Shown piece by piece: positions 50,307-59,999 of a stretch of 64,000 nucleotides of DNA (the stretch's first letter is position 1; each line of letters begins with the position of its first letter). Position numbers and translations under genes: made by a program. The notes below the pieces were generated by a model. The model saw only the letters and a program-made list of their open reading frames with translations. It did no database searches and had not been told where the DNA came from. Source of the stretch: Aureimonas sp. OT7. GTDB taxonomy: Bacteria > Pseudomonadota > Alphaproteobacteria > Rhizobiales > Rhizobiaceae. The stretch lies in the NCBI RefSeq assembly GCF_014844055.1, contig NZ_CP062167.1:1937501-2001500 (forward strand), read 5' to 3'.

Positions 50307-52136
50307 TCAACTGCCCAGCGGCGCCGTCGCGCCGGCCAGCCATGCGCGGTCGGCCTCGTCCGGCAGCAGCGGAGCCAGCCTGCCACGCACCTCGGTGTGA
50401 TAGTGGTCGAGCCAGGCCCGCTCATGCTCGTCCAGCAGATCGGCCATGACCAGCCGACGGTCGATCGGGGCGAAGGTCAGCGTCTCGAAGCCATGCATGG
50501 GCATGTCACCGCCTTCGATCGGGGCCGGCGGCGTTACGAGAATCAGATTCTCGATCCGGATGCCGAAATGCCCCTCGCGGTAATAGCCTGGCTCGTTCGA
50601 AAGGATCATGCCGCTTTCGAGCACGCTCGCGCCGCGCTTGGATATGGATTGCGGCCCCTCGTGAACGGCGAGATACGAGCCGATCCCGTGCCCCGTGCCA
50701 TGCGCATAATCGCAACCGGCCTTCCACAGGGCCACGCGGGCAAGCGGATCGAGGTCCATGCCTCGCGTACCGACCGGAAAGCGGATCGTCGATATGGCGA
50801 TCATGCCCTTGAGGACCAGGGTGAACTTGCGGCGGCGCTCCGCATCGACCGAGCCGATGGCGACGGTGCGGGTAATGTCCGTGGTTCCGTCCCGGTACTG
50901 CGCCCCGGAATCGATCAGGAACAGTTCGCCATCGCCAAGTGTCCGGTTGGACCGCGTATTGACCCGGTAGTGCGGCAGCGCGGCGTTGGGCCCGGCCCCG
51001 GCGATGCTGTCGAAGGAGATGTCCAGCAGCGGCATGCCGTCGTTGGCCGCCGTCTCCGCGCGGAACGCTTCCAGGCGCCGGGCCGCGTCGATTTCGGTGA
51101 CGGTGCCGCCGGGCTGAAGGTCGAGCCAATGCAGGAAGCGCACCATGGCCGCGCCGTCCCGCAGATGCGCCGCGCGGCTGCCGGCAATCTCGATGTCGTT
51201 CTTGCGGGCCCGGGGCAGGCGTGCCGGGTCGGGCTTCAGCACGACGCTCGCGCCGCCTTCCTCGATCAGTTCGACGATGCGTTCGGCCGCAAGGGCAGGG
51301 TCCACGAGAACCCTTTCGCCGGCCCGGAAGCCGCGCAATGCCGCCTCGAAGGCTTCCGGTGCGGCAAGGTCGGCAAGGGCGGAAAGATAATCCCTGACCG
51401 AGCCGTCGAGCTTGTCCGCATCGATGAACAGGGTTGGCCTGCCATCGCTCTTGAGAAGCGCGAAGGACAGGGGCAGCGGCGTGTGCGGCACGTCCTGGCC
51501 ACGAATGTTGAACACCCAGGCGATCGAGGACGGGTCCGTCAGGACTGCCGCCGTGCCGCCGGCCGCGCGCATGGTTTCTGCCATCTCTTCCAGCTTGGCG
51601 GCGGCGCTTCGACCGGCGAGCGTTTCGGGGTGCTGCACCACCTTGCCCTTCGGCGGCAGCGGCCGGTCCTGCCAGATGCGGTCGATGGGGTTGTGCGGCA
51701 GGGGCACCAGCTTGAAACCGGTTTCCTCGGCCGCCTTGCGCAGCGCCGCCGCCTCCGCCTGCGTATGCAGCCAGGGGTCGAAGCCGATCGTCAGTCCGGC
51801 AGCGACGCCGGACAGGTATTTGGCCAGCGGCGTATCGATGGAACTGGCAGTCCGCACCACCGCGGGGTCCACCTGATCGCGCGCCTGCGTCGTGTATCGG
51901 CCATCCACGAACAGCGTGGCCGAATCGGGCAGGACCACGGCGTAGCCCGCCGAACCCGAAAATCCTGTCAGCCATGCAAGGCGTGCCGCCGCATCCGGGA
52001 TGTATTCGCCCTGATGTTCGTCGGCGCGCGGAACGATGAAACCGTCGACGCCAAGATGGGAAAGCTCTGCGCGGAGAAGTTCGAGGCGGTTGGCGCTGGC
52101 GGCCGAGCTTGCGCTCTCTTCGAAGGACTGGAACAC
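50307..52136 (-). CDS. Xaa-Pro aminopeptidase (M24B, aminopeptidase P)
   Basis: A 609-residue M24 metallopeptidase that removes N-terminal residues before proline. Two creatinase-like N-terminal domains (about 15-300) precede the pita-bread domain. Metal ligands lie in LFLIDSGAQYRDGTTDITRT (two Asp), HGTGHGIG (His), SNEPGYY (Glu) and GIRIENLILV (Glu). The length of about 600 matches the large eukaryote-like AMPP form found in rhizobia. The GTG at 52136 gives VFQSFEESA, as in rhizobial homologues, and has AAAGG upstream. It is cytoplasmic by absence of a signal. Confidence 0.92.
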   Translation of the reverse strand: MFQSFEESASSAASANRLELLRAELSHLGVDGFIVPRADEHQGEYIPDAAARLAWLTGFSGSAGYAVVLPDSATLFVDGRYTTQARDQVDPAVVRTASSIDTPLAKYLSGVAAGLTIGFDPWLHTQAEAAALRKAAEETGFKLVPLPHNPIDRIWQDRPLPPKGKVVQHPETLAGRSAAAKLEEMAETMRAAGGTAAVLTDPSSIAWVFNIRGQDVPHTPLPLSFALLKSDGRPTLFIDADKLDGSVRDYLSALADLAAPEAFEAALRGFRAGERVLVDPALAAERIVELIEEGGASVVLKPDPARLPRARKNDIEIAGSRAAHLRDGAAMVRFLHWLDLQPGGTVTEIDAARRLEAFRAETAANDGMPLLDISFDSIAGAGPNAALPHYRVNTRSNRTLGDGELFLIDSGAQYRDGTTDITRTVAIGSVDAERRRKFTLVLKGMIAISTIRFPVGTRGMDLDPLARVALWKAGCDYAHGTGHGIGSYLAVHEGPQSISKRGASVLESGMILSNEPGYYREGHFGIRIENLILVTPPAPIEGGDMPMHGFETLTFAPIDRRLVMADLLDEHERAWLDHYHTEVRGRLAPLLPDEADRAWLAGATAPLGS

Positions 52137-52303
52137 CGCTGATGGCCTTTCGAAATTTATGAACAATTGATGAAGACGATGCGAGAATCGCCTTGCGGTT
52201 TGCGAAACGGACCTATGCAACGGGTGATATAGCTCAATCCGGCGCGATGACGCATATAGGGTGCATGAGAGGTTACGAAGACCTTTCCGCAGAGGCTTCA
52301 GAC

Positions 52304-52507
52304 ATGTTGACGACCCAGACCCACCGCCCCACGCCCGTTTCCCCGCGCCTTGTCTTCACGTCGCGTCGGATCGCCAGCGCGGAAGGCCGCCGGATCCCGT
52401 CTCGTCTGCAGGTTACCGGCGGACGCGGCCTCCAGATGGACGAAATGGTGAGTCTTCTGGGCCGCCGCGGTTCCTTCTTCGAGGTTGCCGCTCCCGAACG
52501 GCACTAG
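52304..52507 (+). CDS. Small hypothetical protein (67 residues)
   Basis: An ATG at 52304 preceded by AGAGG opens a 67-codon frame. The protein is basic and begins MLTTQTHRPTPVSPRLVFTSRR. A more ordered-looking end follows, with LQMDEMVSLLGRRGSFFEVA. No motif is recognised. Support is the ribosome site, the lack of another gene in the 445 bases between the aminopeptidase start and prmA, and a terminator just downstream on the same strand. The frame is open up to 52193, so a longer form is possible. Confidence 0.45.
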   Translation: MLTTQTHRPTPVSPRLVFTSRRIASAEGRRIPSRLQVTGGRGLQMDEMVSLLGRRGSFFEVAAPERH

Positions 52508-52543
52508 CCCTCAGGGGCCACCGTATCGAGCCGAATCGATTTC

Positions 52544-52581
52544 GCGCCGCGTCGCCCCGTGCAACGCGGCGCCTTTCGTTT
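52544..52581 (+). terminator. Terminator between the small ORF and prmA
   Basis: GCGCCGCGT (52544-52552) pairs with ACGCGGCGC (52564-52572) over 11 bases, then CTTTCGTTT. The T-rich side is on the plus strand, so it should end a plus-strand transcript such as that of the 67-codon frame. Confidence 0.7.
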
Positions 52582-53459
52582 CAGCGGCTAAGGTGCAGCG
52601 TCACCCAATCACCGATGCGGATCGTGCGCCGGTGATAGAGCGCCTGGTCCCGGTAGGCGGCCAGCACGGCCTGGCGCTGCCGGGCGAGTATGCCCGACAG
52701 GACGATATCGCCGCCCCGCTCCAGCCGCCGCTCCATGGCAGGGGCCAGCCGCATCAGCGGGCCGGCAAGTATGTTGGCGACGATCAGGTCGAAACGCGTT
52801 CCATCGGCAAACGCCGGACCGTTGAAACCGATCGCAACGGCGGTTCGTACGAGCGCCGAAACGCCGTTGGCCCGCACATTGCCGCGCGCCACATCCACGG
52901 CCACGGGGTCGATGTCCGTCGCCAGCACGGGAATGCGCGCAAGGCGCGCCACCGCGATGGCGAGCACGGCACTGCCGGTTCCAAGGTCCAGCGCATTGCG
53001 CGGCGCCTTGCGGCGCAGGATATCGCCGATCATCGTCAGGCATCCGGCCGTGGTGCCGTGATGGCCGGTTCCGAAAGCCTGCCCCGCCTCGATCAGGATG
53101 CCGATATCGTTGGCCCCGACGCGCGCCCGGTCATGCGCGCCATGCACGAGAAAGCGGCCGGCCCGCACCGGCTTGAGGTCGGCCAGCACGCTCTGCATCC
53201 AGTCGATGGAGGCGTCGATATGCTCCGTCTCCGGCGACAAGGGCTCGAAAAGCGCGAGGACGTCCGCCGCCTGGGCCGGCGCCTCCTCGAAGTAGATCGA
53301 CACTTCGAAGATCTGTTCTTCTTCGTCGGCCTCGTAGATGGAGACCGGCGCACCGAACGCCTCGAAAGCGGCGTCCAGCCGGGCATAGGCCGCTTCGGCG
53401 GCTGCACGCGGGCCGCGCGCGAAATATCGTAACTGGCTCAAGCGCCGCTCCGCATTCAA
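52581..53459 (-). CDS. prmA: Ribosomal protein L11 methyltransferase PrmA
   Basis: A 292-residue SAM methyltransferase. The substrate-recognition domain is N-terminal (about 1-95). Then come [36 protein letters not shown] (SAM motif I), [17 protein letters not shown] and [18 protein letters not shown], all characteristic of PrmA. It trimethylates L11. The L11-binding half is less conserved, as in other alphaproteobacteria. The Sco1-like gene is four bases upstream on the same strand. Confidence 0.93.
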   Translation of the reverse strand: MNAERRLSQLRYFARGPRAAAEAAYARLDAAFEAFGAPVSIYEADEEEQIFEVSIYFEEAPAQAADVLALFEPLSPETEHIDASIDWMQSVLADLKPVRAGRFLVHGAHDRARVGANDIGILIEAGQAFGTGHHGTTAGCLTMIGDILRRKAPRNALDLGTGSAVLAIAVARLARIPVLATDIDPVAVDVARGNVRANGVSALVRTAVAIGFNGPAFADGTRFDLIVANILAGPLMRLAPAMERRLERGGDIVLSGILARQRQAVLAAYRDQALYHRRTIRIGDWVTLHLSR

Positions 53460-53463
53460 ATCG

Positions 53464-54090
53464 TTAAAGGGTCGTCAGGCGGTCCAGCTTCTGGAGCGCC
53501 GTTTCAGGGTTCTCCTGATAGGCGATGGTGCCGACGAACTGGCCTTGCGTTCCCAGCATGATGACGCTGGCCGTGTGGTCCATCGTGTAGGTGCTGCCGC
53601 TTTCGACCCTGGCATGGTGAATTCCCCAGCCGTCGAGCATCGCGTTCACCGCCGCCGGATCGCCGGTTACGCCGGTTATGTCGGCGTCCATCGCTTCCAC
53701 GTAGCGCTTCAAGACGTCCGGCGTGTCGCGCTCCGGGTCGACGGTCACGAAGACGACCTTCAGCTCCTTGCCTTCGTCGGCCAGCTGGCGCTGATAGCCC
53801 GCCAGCTCGTACAGCGTGGTCGGACACACGTCAGGACAGTGCGTGAATCCGAAGAAGACAGCGGTGGCGCTGCCCTTCAGGATGCTTTCGGTAACGGGCT
53901 GCCCGTCCTGATCGATAAGCTGGAACGGCGTTCCGTAGGGTTCCGCCGCCTGCTCGGCGGTGGAAAACTGGCGTATTCCGACCGCCCAGACAAGGACCAG
54001 CAGGGCGGCGACGAGGCCGACCAGAACCCAGAGGCCCATGCGCAGGGCGGCCATACGGCGCGGGCGGGGCCTGGGCGGATCTTGGGACAT
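53464..54090 (-). CDS. SCO1/SenC family copper chaperone
   Basis: A 208-residue thioredoxin-fold protein anchored by one N-terminal TM (about 20-38). [15 protein letters not shown] carries Cys85 and Cys89, and YTMDHTASV carries His172, the copper ligands of Sco1. [20 protein letters not shown] is typical of the family. It should deliver copper to, or keep reduced, the CuA site of cytochrome oxidase. No cytochrome oxidase genes are in the window. GGAG lies eight bases before the ATG. Confidence 0.92.
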   Translation of the reverse strand: MSQDPPRPRPRRMAALRMGLWVLVGLVAALLVLVWAVGIRQFSTAEQAAEPYGTPFQLIDQDGQPVTESILKGSATAVFFGFTHCPDVCPTTLYELAGYQRQLADEGKELKVVFVTVDPERDTPDVLKRYVEAMDADITGVTGDPAAVNAMLDGWGIHHARVESGSTYTMDHTASVIMLGTQGQFVGTIAYQENPETALQKLDRLTTL

Positions 54091-54150
54091 GAGGCTTCTC
54101 CAATCTTGTCCATCGCGATACATGAAGCCAGCGCGGACGGGAAGGCGGGC

Positions 54151-54813
54151 ATGACGAAAACGGAATGGGACGCGACGGATATCCGCTTCCGCTCGGAGAC
54201 GGCGCGGATCCACGGCAGCGCCGAGGTAAAGCAATGCACCATCGGGCGCTATTGCGAGATCGGTCCGCGCTGTGTGCTGCGCGAAACGGCACTTGGGGAT
54301 TTCAGCTATTTCGAGCGCGGCGGCGAAGCCATCTATGCCCGTATCGGGCGTTTCTCGTCCATTGCCGCGAACGTGCGGATCAACGCGCTGGACCATCCGA
54401 TGGAGCGCCTGACGACCCACAAGATCAGCTATCGCCCGAACGAATATTTCCGCTTCCTGCCCGTGGACGGCGCATTCCGCGAGCGTCGGCGCGGCCGCGC
54501 CGTCATCGTGGGGCACGATGTCTGGATCGGGCACGGTGCCGTCATCATGCCGGGCGTCACCATCGGCAACGGCGCGGTCGTCGGCGCCAACGCGGTCGTG
54601 ACACGGGATGTGGCCGCCTACACCATCGTAGCGGGCGTGCCGGCCAAGGTCCTGCGGCGGCGCTTCCAGCAGCCGGTAGCGGCCCGCATCGAGGCGCTCG
54701 GCTGGTGGGACTGGCCGCCGGAGCGCCTGTTCGAGGCGATCCCGGATATGCAGGATCTGCCGATCGAATCCTTTCTCGACAAGTGGGAGGCGGCCGCCGC
54801 CGCAACGCGCTGA
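54151..54813 (+). CDS. Hexapeptide-repeat acyltransferase, phosphonate-locus type
   Basis: A 220-residue left-handed beta-helix acyltransferase. Hexapeptide turns run through [95 protein letters not shown] and [16 protein letters not shown]. The order of these segments and the [15 protein letters not shown] tail resemble the transferase found in phosphonate (phn) loci. No phn gene is near, so the substrate is open. GGGAAGGCGGGC precedes the ATG. It converges on the MFS gene ten bases away. Confidence 0.8.
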   Translation: MTKTEWDATDIRFRSETARIHGSAEVKQCTIGRYCEIGPRCVLRETALGDFSYFERGGEAIYARIGRFSSIAANVRINALDHPMERLTTHKISYRPNEYFRFLPVDGAFRERRRGRAVIVGHDVWIGHGAVIMPGVTIGNGAVVGANAVVTRDVAAYTIVAGVPAKVLRRRFQQPVAARIEALGWWDWPPERLFEAIPDMQDLPIESFLDKWEAAAAATR

Positions 54814-54823
54814 CCGGCCCCGG

Positions 54824-56002
54824 TCAGCGGCTGTGTTTCTCGGTCATTACGAAAGCCAGCGCCGTTGCGGGAAAGGCCGCTCCCATCAGGGCGACGGCCG
54901 GCCAGCCGAAGGCCTCCAGCACCGGGCTGGTGAGCGCCGACCCGACAGCGCCCCCCAGAAAGAAGATCGCCATGTAGACGGCGTTCAGCCGGCTTCGGAT
55001 ACTGTCGTCGAGCGCGAAGATCTCGCGCTGTCCGATGACCAGATTGGCCTGCACGCCAAGATCGACGAGGATACCCGCCAGGATGAACAGCGCCATGGAG
55101 CCGCTGGCCACCGAGGCTGCCAGCAGCGCGGCGACGGCCAGCGACATGGCTGCGATGGTGCCGGTACGGATATATCCGCGGTCGGCGAGGCGGCCGGCAA
55201 CCGGTGCGGCACACACGCCGAATACGCCGCTGAGAGTGAACAGCGCTACGGCGTGGCCGCTGTAGTTGTAAGGCGGGCTCATCAGGACGATGGGCGCGCC
55301 CGTCCAGAAGATCGCGAAGGATGCAAACATCGCCGCATGGTACAGGGCGCGCCGCCGCAGCACGGGCTGGCTGCGGAACAGATGCCCGAGAGACCGGATA
55401 AGCGCGGGATAGGACTGCCGCGCCGGAGGCACGCGGCGCGGCAACGCCAGCGCACAGAGGATGGCGAGAGCCAGCATGAGGCCGGCGGAAACGAGGAACA
55501 CCCCGCGCCAACCGAGATATTCGGCGGCGAGGCTGGAAACGGGCCGCGCCAGAAGGATGCCGCCGAGCAGGCCGGCCATGACGTTGCCGACGACGGCGCC
55601 GCGCCGCTCCGGCGGAGCCAGGTGGGCGGCCAGGGGTACGATCATCTGGGCGGCACAGGCCGTGACGCCGACGACGGCCATGGACAGGAACAGGGTCGGC
55701 AAAGACCCGGCTGCCAGGAGGCCGAAGCAGCCGATGACACAACAACCCATCGTGGTCAGGATAAGCCGTCGATTCTCCACGACATCGCCCAGCGGGACGA
55801 GCAGGACGAGGCCGAGCGCGTAGCCGAGCTGCGATGCCGTGACCACGCCGCTTTCCAGGGCGGGCGGCATGGAGACATCGGCGCCGATCAGCGACAGCAC
55901 GGGCTGCGCATAATAGAGGTTGGCGACTAGGACCCCGCAGGTCACCGCCATCAGGATGGTCAAGGCACGGCTGATGCCGACGGTGGTGGACAAGTCGATC
56001 AC
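54824..56002 (-). CDS. MFS transporter
   Basis: A 392-residue, 12-TM major facilitator. The loop motif A is seen as PLGDVVENRRLIL between TM2 and TM3, with a second version AGRLADRGYIRTG in the C half. LYYAQPVLSLIG near the N terminus and RRGAVVGNVMAGLLGGILLARPVS in TM5 point to the DHA1 drug-efflux-type group. The substrate is unknown. It is divergent from phzF (84 bases). Confidence 0.85.
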   Translation of the reverse strand: MIDLSTTVGISRALTILMAVTCGVLVANLYYAQPVLSLIGADVSMPPALESGVVTASQLGYALGLVLLVPLGDVVENRRLILTTMGCCVIGCFGLLAAGSLPTLFLSMAVVGVTACAAQMIVPLAAHLAPPERRGAVVGNVMAGLLGGILLARPVSSLAAEYLGWRGVFLVSAGLMLALAILCALALPRRVPPARQSYPALIRSLGHLFRSQPVLRRRALYHAAMFASFAIFWTGAPIVLMSPPYNYSGHAVALFTLSGVFGVCAAPVAGRLADRGYIRTGTIAAMSLAVAALLAASVASGSMALFILAGILVDLGVQANLVIGQREIFALDDSIRSRLNAVYMAIFFLGGAVGSALTSPVLEAFGWPAVALMGAAFPATALAFVMTEKHSR

Positions 56003-56086
56003 GGCCTATGTTGCGTCGCGCGATGCTTACTGGATCTCGGTCCGGAAGACGATAGGCGCCTGGCAGGCAGAGAGGGAAACGACGGC

Positions 56087-56890
56087 ATGGCCGAATTTCG
56101 GATGTTTCAGGTGGACGCCTTCACGCGAACCCGGTTCGCCGGCAATCCGGCGGCTGTCGTCCTTCTGGATTCATGGCTGCCCGATTCCGTTCTGACGGCG
56201 ATCGCCGCCGAGAACAACCTTGCCGAGACGGCCTTCCTGGTTTCCGCGGCCGAAGACGGGCACGAGCTTCGCTGGTTCACGCCGACGACCGAGGTTCCGC
56301 TGTGCGGCCATGCAACGCTTGCCAGTGCGCTCGTGCTGGCGGACGAGATCGGACTTTCCCCGCCCTTCCGGTTCCACACCCGCAAATCGGGCACGCTGCG
56401 GGTGGACCGTTCGGAGGCGGGGTTCTCCATGCGTCTGCCGCGTCGCAGGGTGGATCCCGGCGGCGATCCGGCCGAAATCGCCGCGGTACTTGGCATACCG
56501 GTTCTGGAAACGCGTTTCGTGCCGGTGGATGGCGACGATACGGTGCTGGCACTGGTTGCCGACGAAGGCGCCCTGATGACCATGCGGCCGGATATCCGCG
56601 CCATCGCGGCACTGGATGCGCGCAGCCTGCTGGTGACGGCGAAGGGCGATAGCGTGGACTTCGTATCGCGCTATTTCGCGCCGCGCTTCGGGATAGACGA
56701 AGACCCTGTCACCGGTTCGGCGCATTGTGCGCTTGCCCCGTTCTGGGCGGCGAAACTGGGCGGGACGACGTTCACCGCGCGCCAGCTGTCCCGACGCGGT
56801 GGCAGCCTGACCTGCCGGCTCGAAGACGATGCCGTCATCATCGGCGGTCAGGCCGTGCTTTATCTGCGCGGTACGATCATCGTCGAATAG
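56087..56890 (+). CDS. PhzF-family isomerase
   Basis: A 267-residue protein of the PhzF/diaminopimelate-epimerase fold. The N-terminal QVDAFTRTRFAGNPAAVVLLD, NLAETAFL with the catalytic Glu47, RWFTPTTEVPLCGHATLASA and DEDPVTGSAHCALAPFWA match the family closely. PhzF isomerises trans-2,3-dihydro-3-hydroxyanthranilate in phenazine synthesis, but most homologues have other, unknown substrates. No phenazine genes are present. Its last 35 codons form copy 1 of a tandem repeat. Confidence 0.9.
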   Translation: MAEFRMFQVDAFTRTRFAGNPAAVVLLDSWLPDSVLTAIAAENNLAETAFLVSAAEDGHELRWFTPTTEVPLCGHATLASALVLADEIGLSPPFRFHTRKSGTLRVDRSEAGFSMRLPRRRVDPGGDPAEIAAVLGIPVLETRFVPVDGDDTVLALVADEGALMTMRPDIRAIAALDARSLLVTAKGDSVDFVSRYFAPRFGIDEDPVTGSAHCALAPFWAAKLGGTTFTARQLSRRGGSLTCRLEDDAVIIGGQAVLYLRGTIIVE

Positions 56891-57539
56891 GGCAGGCGGC
56901 TCCCGCCTCAGACCGGTTGAACGAAGCCGTCCAGCACCCGCTTCTGGCCGGCTTTGTCGAAATCGATGGTCAGCTTGTTGCCTTCGACCGAAGCCACCGT
57001 CCCGTTGCCGAACTTCATATGGAAGACCCGGTCGCCGGTTGTCCCGACGTGGCGGCAGCCTGACCTGCCGGCTCGAAGACGATGCCGTCATCTTCGGCGG
57101 TCAGGCCGTGCTTTATCTGCGCGGTACGATCATCGTCGAATAGGGCAGGCGGCTCCCGCCTCAGACCGGTTGAACGAAGCCGTCCAGCACCCGCTTCTGG
57201 CCGGCTTTGTCGAAATCGATGGTCAGCTTGTTGCCTTCGACCGAAGCCACCGTCCCGTTGCCGAACTTCATATGGAAGACCCGGTCGCCGGTTGTCCCGA
57301 CGTGGCGGCAGCCTGACCTGCCGGCTCGAAGACGATGCCGTCATCATCGGCGGTCAGGCCGTGCTTTATCTGCGCGGTACGATCATCGTCGAATAGGGCG
57401 GCGGCCCGCCTCAGACCGGTTGAACGAAGCCGTCCAGCACCCGCTTCTGGCCGGCTTTGTCGAAATCGATGGTCAGCTTGTTGCCTTCGACCGAAGCCAC
57501 CGTCCCGTTGCCGAACTTCATGTGGAAGACCCGGTCGCC
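56780..57539. repeat. Threefold 253-bp tandem repeat of the phzF-uvrD convergent junction
   Basis: Copies begin at 56780, 57033 and 57286; the third is 250 bases long. Each holds the last 37 codons of phzF, a hairpin in the gap, then about 126 bases of the 3' end of the minus-strand helicase. phzF uses copy 1 and the helicase uses copy 3, so both are intact. CGCC at 56780 in phzF and at 57536 in the helicase marks the joined ends; the 25 bases after each junction match phzF except for four transitions. Copies 1 and 2 have AGGCGG-CTC-CCGCCT in the gap, whereas copy 3 has a form three bases shorter. Copy 2 has ATCTTCGG where 1 and 3 have ATCATCGG. The 520 bases between the functional stops are all repeat. 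Confidence 0.95.
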
Positions 57540-59999
57540 GGCCGCAAAGGCGCTTGCCACCTCGGCCACCGATTTGGCCACCAGTTCTCCCGAGATTTCC
57601 CGGGGGCCGCCGTCGCGGGCGGACGAGTACAGGCCCGCGCCCTTGCGCGGCGGCTGGTTGGAGCCGCGCGACGGGCGCATGGAATGGGCCTCCGTCATGC
57701 GGCCGGCAAAACCGGGCGTGCCATCGTCACGCAGGGTTCCGTCGCGGTTGATGTAACGGTCGGCCTGCGCGGCGGCACGGTCCTGGGCGCTGGTCGGGCC
57801 CTTGTCGGCATAGGCGATGCCGCCGCCGCGTCCGCCGGAATAGCCACCCGCACCGCCTGCCGCCTGGGCGCGCCGCCAGCCCGGCGTCTGGTAGCTCGTC
57901 GTCGAGAAGCTGGACTGGTCCCATCGGCTGGCGCCGTAGCCGCCATAGGTGGACGGCGCCTCGACGACTTCGACATGCTCTTCCGGCAACTCGTCGAGGA
58001 AGCGCGACGGGATGGTGCTCTGCCACAGGCCGTGAATACGCCGGTTGGAGACGAACCAGATCTTCACGCGTTTCTTGCCGCGCGTGAGGCCGACATAGGC
58101 CAGCCGCCGCTCTTCCTCGAGGCCGGAGCGCCCGCCCTCGTCCAGGGCGCGCTGGTGGGGGAACAAGCCTTCCTCCCAGCCGGGCAGGAATACCGTTTCG
58201 AACTCCAGCCCCTTGGCCGAATGCAGAGTCATGATGGAGATCGCGTCCATCTGCTCGTTCTGCTCGGAATCCATGACGAGCGCGATATGCTCCAGAAAGC
58301 CCGGAAGGCTTTCGTAGTCGTCCATGGAGCGGATCAGCTCCTTCAGATTTTCCAGCCGCCCGGGCGCTTCCGCCGACCTGTCGTTCTGCCACATGGCGGT
58401 ATAGCCGGACTCGTCCAGGATCATCTCGGCCAGGTCGGTATGGCGCATGGTGGCCACGAGGTCGCGCCAGCGATGGAAGTTCGCCACCACCTCGGCCAGC
58501 GCGGCACGGGGGCGCGGCTTCAGTTCGTCGCCTTCCAACAGCTCCGCGGCGGCGGCAAGAAGCGGCACCTGCTTGGCGCGCGCATATTCGTGGATCAGCC
58601 GGATCGCAGCTTCGCCGAGGCCGCGCTTCGGCGTGTTGACGATGCGCTCGAAGGCAAGGTCGTCGGCCGGCTGCACGGTGGCGCGAAAATAGGCCAGCGC
58701 ATCCCGGATCTCCAGCCGCTCGTAGAAGCGCGGGCCGCCGATGACGCGATAATTGACGCCGAGTGTCACGAACCGGTCTTCGAACTCGCGCATCTGGAAC
58801 GAGGCGCGTACAAGGATCGCCATGTCGTTCAGCGCATGGCCCTTGCGCTGCAACTGCTCGACTTCCTCGCCGACGGCGCGCGCCTCCTCTTCCGAATCCC
58901 AGCCGGCGTTGACGCTGACGAGTTCGTCCTCGGGGTCGGCCCGCTCGGTGAAGAGGGTCTTGCCGAGCCTGTCCTCATTATGGGCGATCAGGTGGCCGGC
59001 CGCTCCCAGAATATGGGCCGTGGAGCGGTAGTTGCGCTCCAGCCGGATCACGACCGCGCCCGGAAAATCTTTCTCGAAGCGCAGGATGTTATCCACTTCG
59101 GCGCCGCGCCAGCCATAGATGGACTGGTCGTCGTCGCCCACGCAGCACACGTTGCGCGCGCCGTCCTGCCCGGTGCGCTGGGCCAGCAGGCGCAGCCACA
59201 GATACTGGGCGACATTGGTATCCTGGTATTCGTCGACGAGGATGTAGCGAAAGCGCCGGTGATACTCGTCCAGCACGCTCGCATTGTTCTTGAAGATCTC
59301 GATCGGGTGCATCAGCAGGTCGCCGAAATCCGCCGCATTCAACTGGCGGAGCCGCTCCTGGTAGGCCTGGTAGAGCAGGCGCCCCTTGCCATCGCCGAAG
59401 GCGCGGGCGTCACCCTCGGGTATCCGGTCCGGCGTCAGTGCCTTGTTCTTCCAGCCATCCATGAGGTTGGCGAAGGTGCGCGCCGGCCAGCGCTTGTCGT
59501 CGAGGTTTTCGGCCTGGATGAGCTGCTTGATCAGCCGGACCTGGTCGTCCGTATCGAGGATGGTGAAATTCGGCTTCAACCCCACAAGCTCGGCGTGGCG
59601 GCGCAGAATGCGTACGCCAATGGAGTGGAAGGTGCCCAGCCACGGCATGCCTTCGACTTCTTCGCCGACGAGCAGGCCGATGCGCGTCTTCATCTCGCGC
59701 GCGGCCTTGTTGGTGAAGGTGACGGCCAGGATCTGCGAGGGGTAGGCGCGCCCGGTCGCCAGGATATGGGCGATCCGCGTCGTCAGCACGCGCGTCTTGC
59801 CGGTTCCGGCGCCGGCCAGCACCAGAACGGGGCCTTCCGTCGTTTCCACGGCTGCGCGCTGCTCGGGATTGAGCCCGGCCATATAGGCCGCTTCCTGCGC
59901 GGCGGGCGTGCGCGAGCGCATGCCGGCAAGGGCCCGCGCGGCGATCCCCGCCTTGGGTGATGCGGGCGGCGCGCCCGGATTGTCTGAGGAATCGGTCAT
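57411..59999 (-). CDS. uvrD: UvrD/PcrA-type DNA helicase
   Basis: An 862-residue superfamily I helicase. LNPEQRAAVETTEGPVLVLAGAGTGKT has the Q motif and Walker A (62-69). LAVTFTNKAAREMKTRI, TFHSIGVRILRRH, ILVDEYQDTN, VGDDDQSIYGWRGAEV, LERNYRS, IMTLHSAKGLEF and LAYVGLTRGKKRV are helicase motifs Ia to VI in order. The C terminus ends with the Tudor-like PcrA domain (FHMKFGNGTVASVEGNKLTIDF). It acts in mismatch and excision repair. The ATG at 59999 gives MTDSSDNPG; the ribosome site is weak. Copy 3 of the 253-bp repeat holds its 3' end. Confidence 0.94.
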   Translation of the reverse strand: MTDSSDNPGAPPASPKAGIAARALAGMRSRTPAAQEAAYMAGLNPEQRAAVETTEGPVLVLAGAGTGKTRVLTTRIAHILATGRAYPSQILAVTFTNKAAREMKTRIGLLVGEEVEGMPWLGTFHSIGVRILRRHAELVGLKPNFTILDTDDQVRLIKQLIQAENLDDKRWPARTFANLMDGWKNKALTPDRIPEGDARAFGDGKGRLLYQAYQERLRQLNAADFGDLLMHPIEIFKNNASVLDEYHRRFRYILVDEYQDTNVAQYLWLRLLAQRTGQDGARNVCCVGDDDQSIYGWRGAEVDNILRFEKDFPGAVVIRLERNYRSTAHILGAAGHLIAHNEDRLGKTLFTERADPEDELVSVNAGWDSEEEARAVGEEVEQLQRKGHALNDMAILVRASFQMREFEDRFVTLGVNYRVIGGPRFYERLEIRDALAYFRATVQPADDLAFERIVNTPKRGLGEAAIRLIHEYARAKQVPLLAAAAELLEGDELKPRPRAALAEVVANFHRWRDLVATMRHTDLAEMILDESGYTAMWQNDRSAEAPGRLENLKELIRSMDDYESLPGFLEHIALVMDSEQNEQMDAISIMTLHSAKGLEFETVFLPGWEEGLFPHQRALDEGGRSGLEEERRLAYVGLTRGKKRVKIWFVSNRRIHGLWQSTIPSRFLDELPEEHVEVVEAPSTYGGYGASRWDQSSFSTTSYQTPGWRRAQAAGGAGGYSGGRGGGIAYADKGPTSAQDRAAAQADRYINRDGTLRDDGTPGFAGRMTEAHSMRPSRGSNQPPRKGAGLYSSARDGGPREISGELVAKSVAEVASAFAAGDRVFHMKFGNGTVASVEGNKLTIDFDKAGQKRVLDGFVQPV

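Noticed and set aside
56780..57539. Assembly artefact as the explanation of both tandem repeats
   Set aside because: Not excluded, but copies differ from each other by specific substitutions and a three-base indel, which a collapsed or looped assembly of one locus would not create. Long reads would settle it.
57207..59960. A 917-codon plus-strand frame antisense to the helicase
   Set aside because: The minus strand carries all SF1 helicase motifs in order. The long antisense frame is a by-product of high GC and strong third-position bias.
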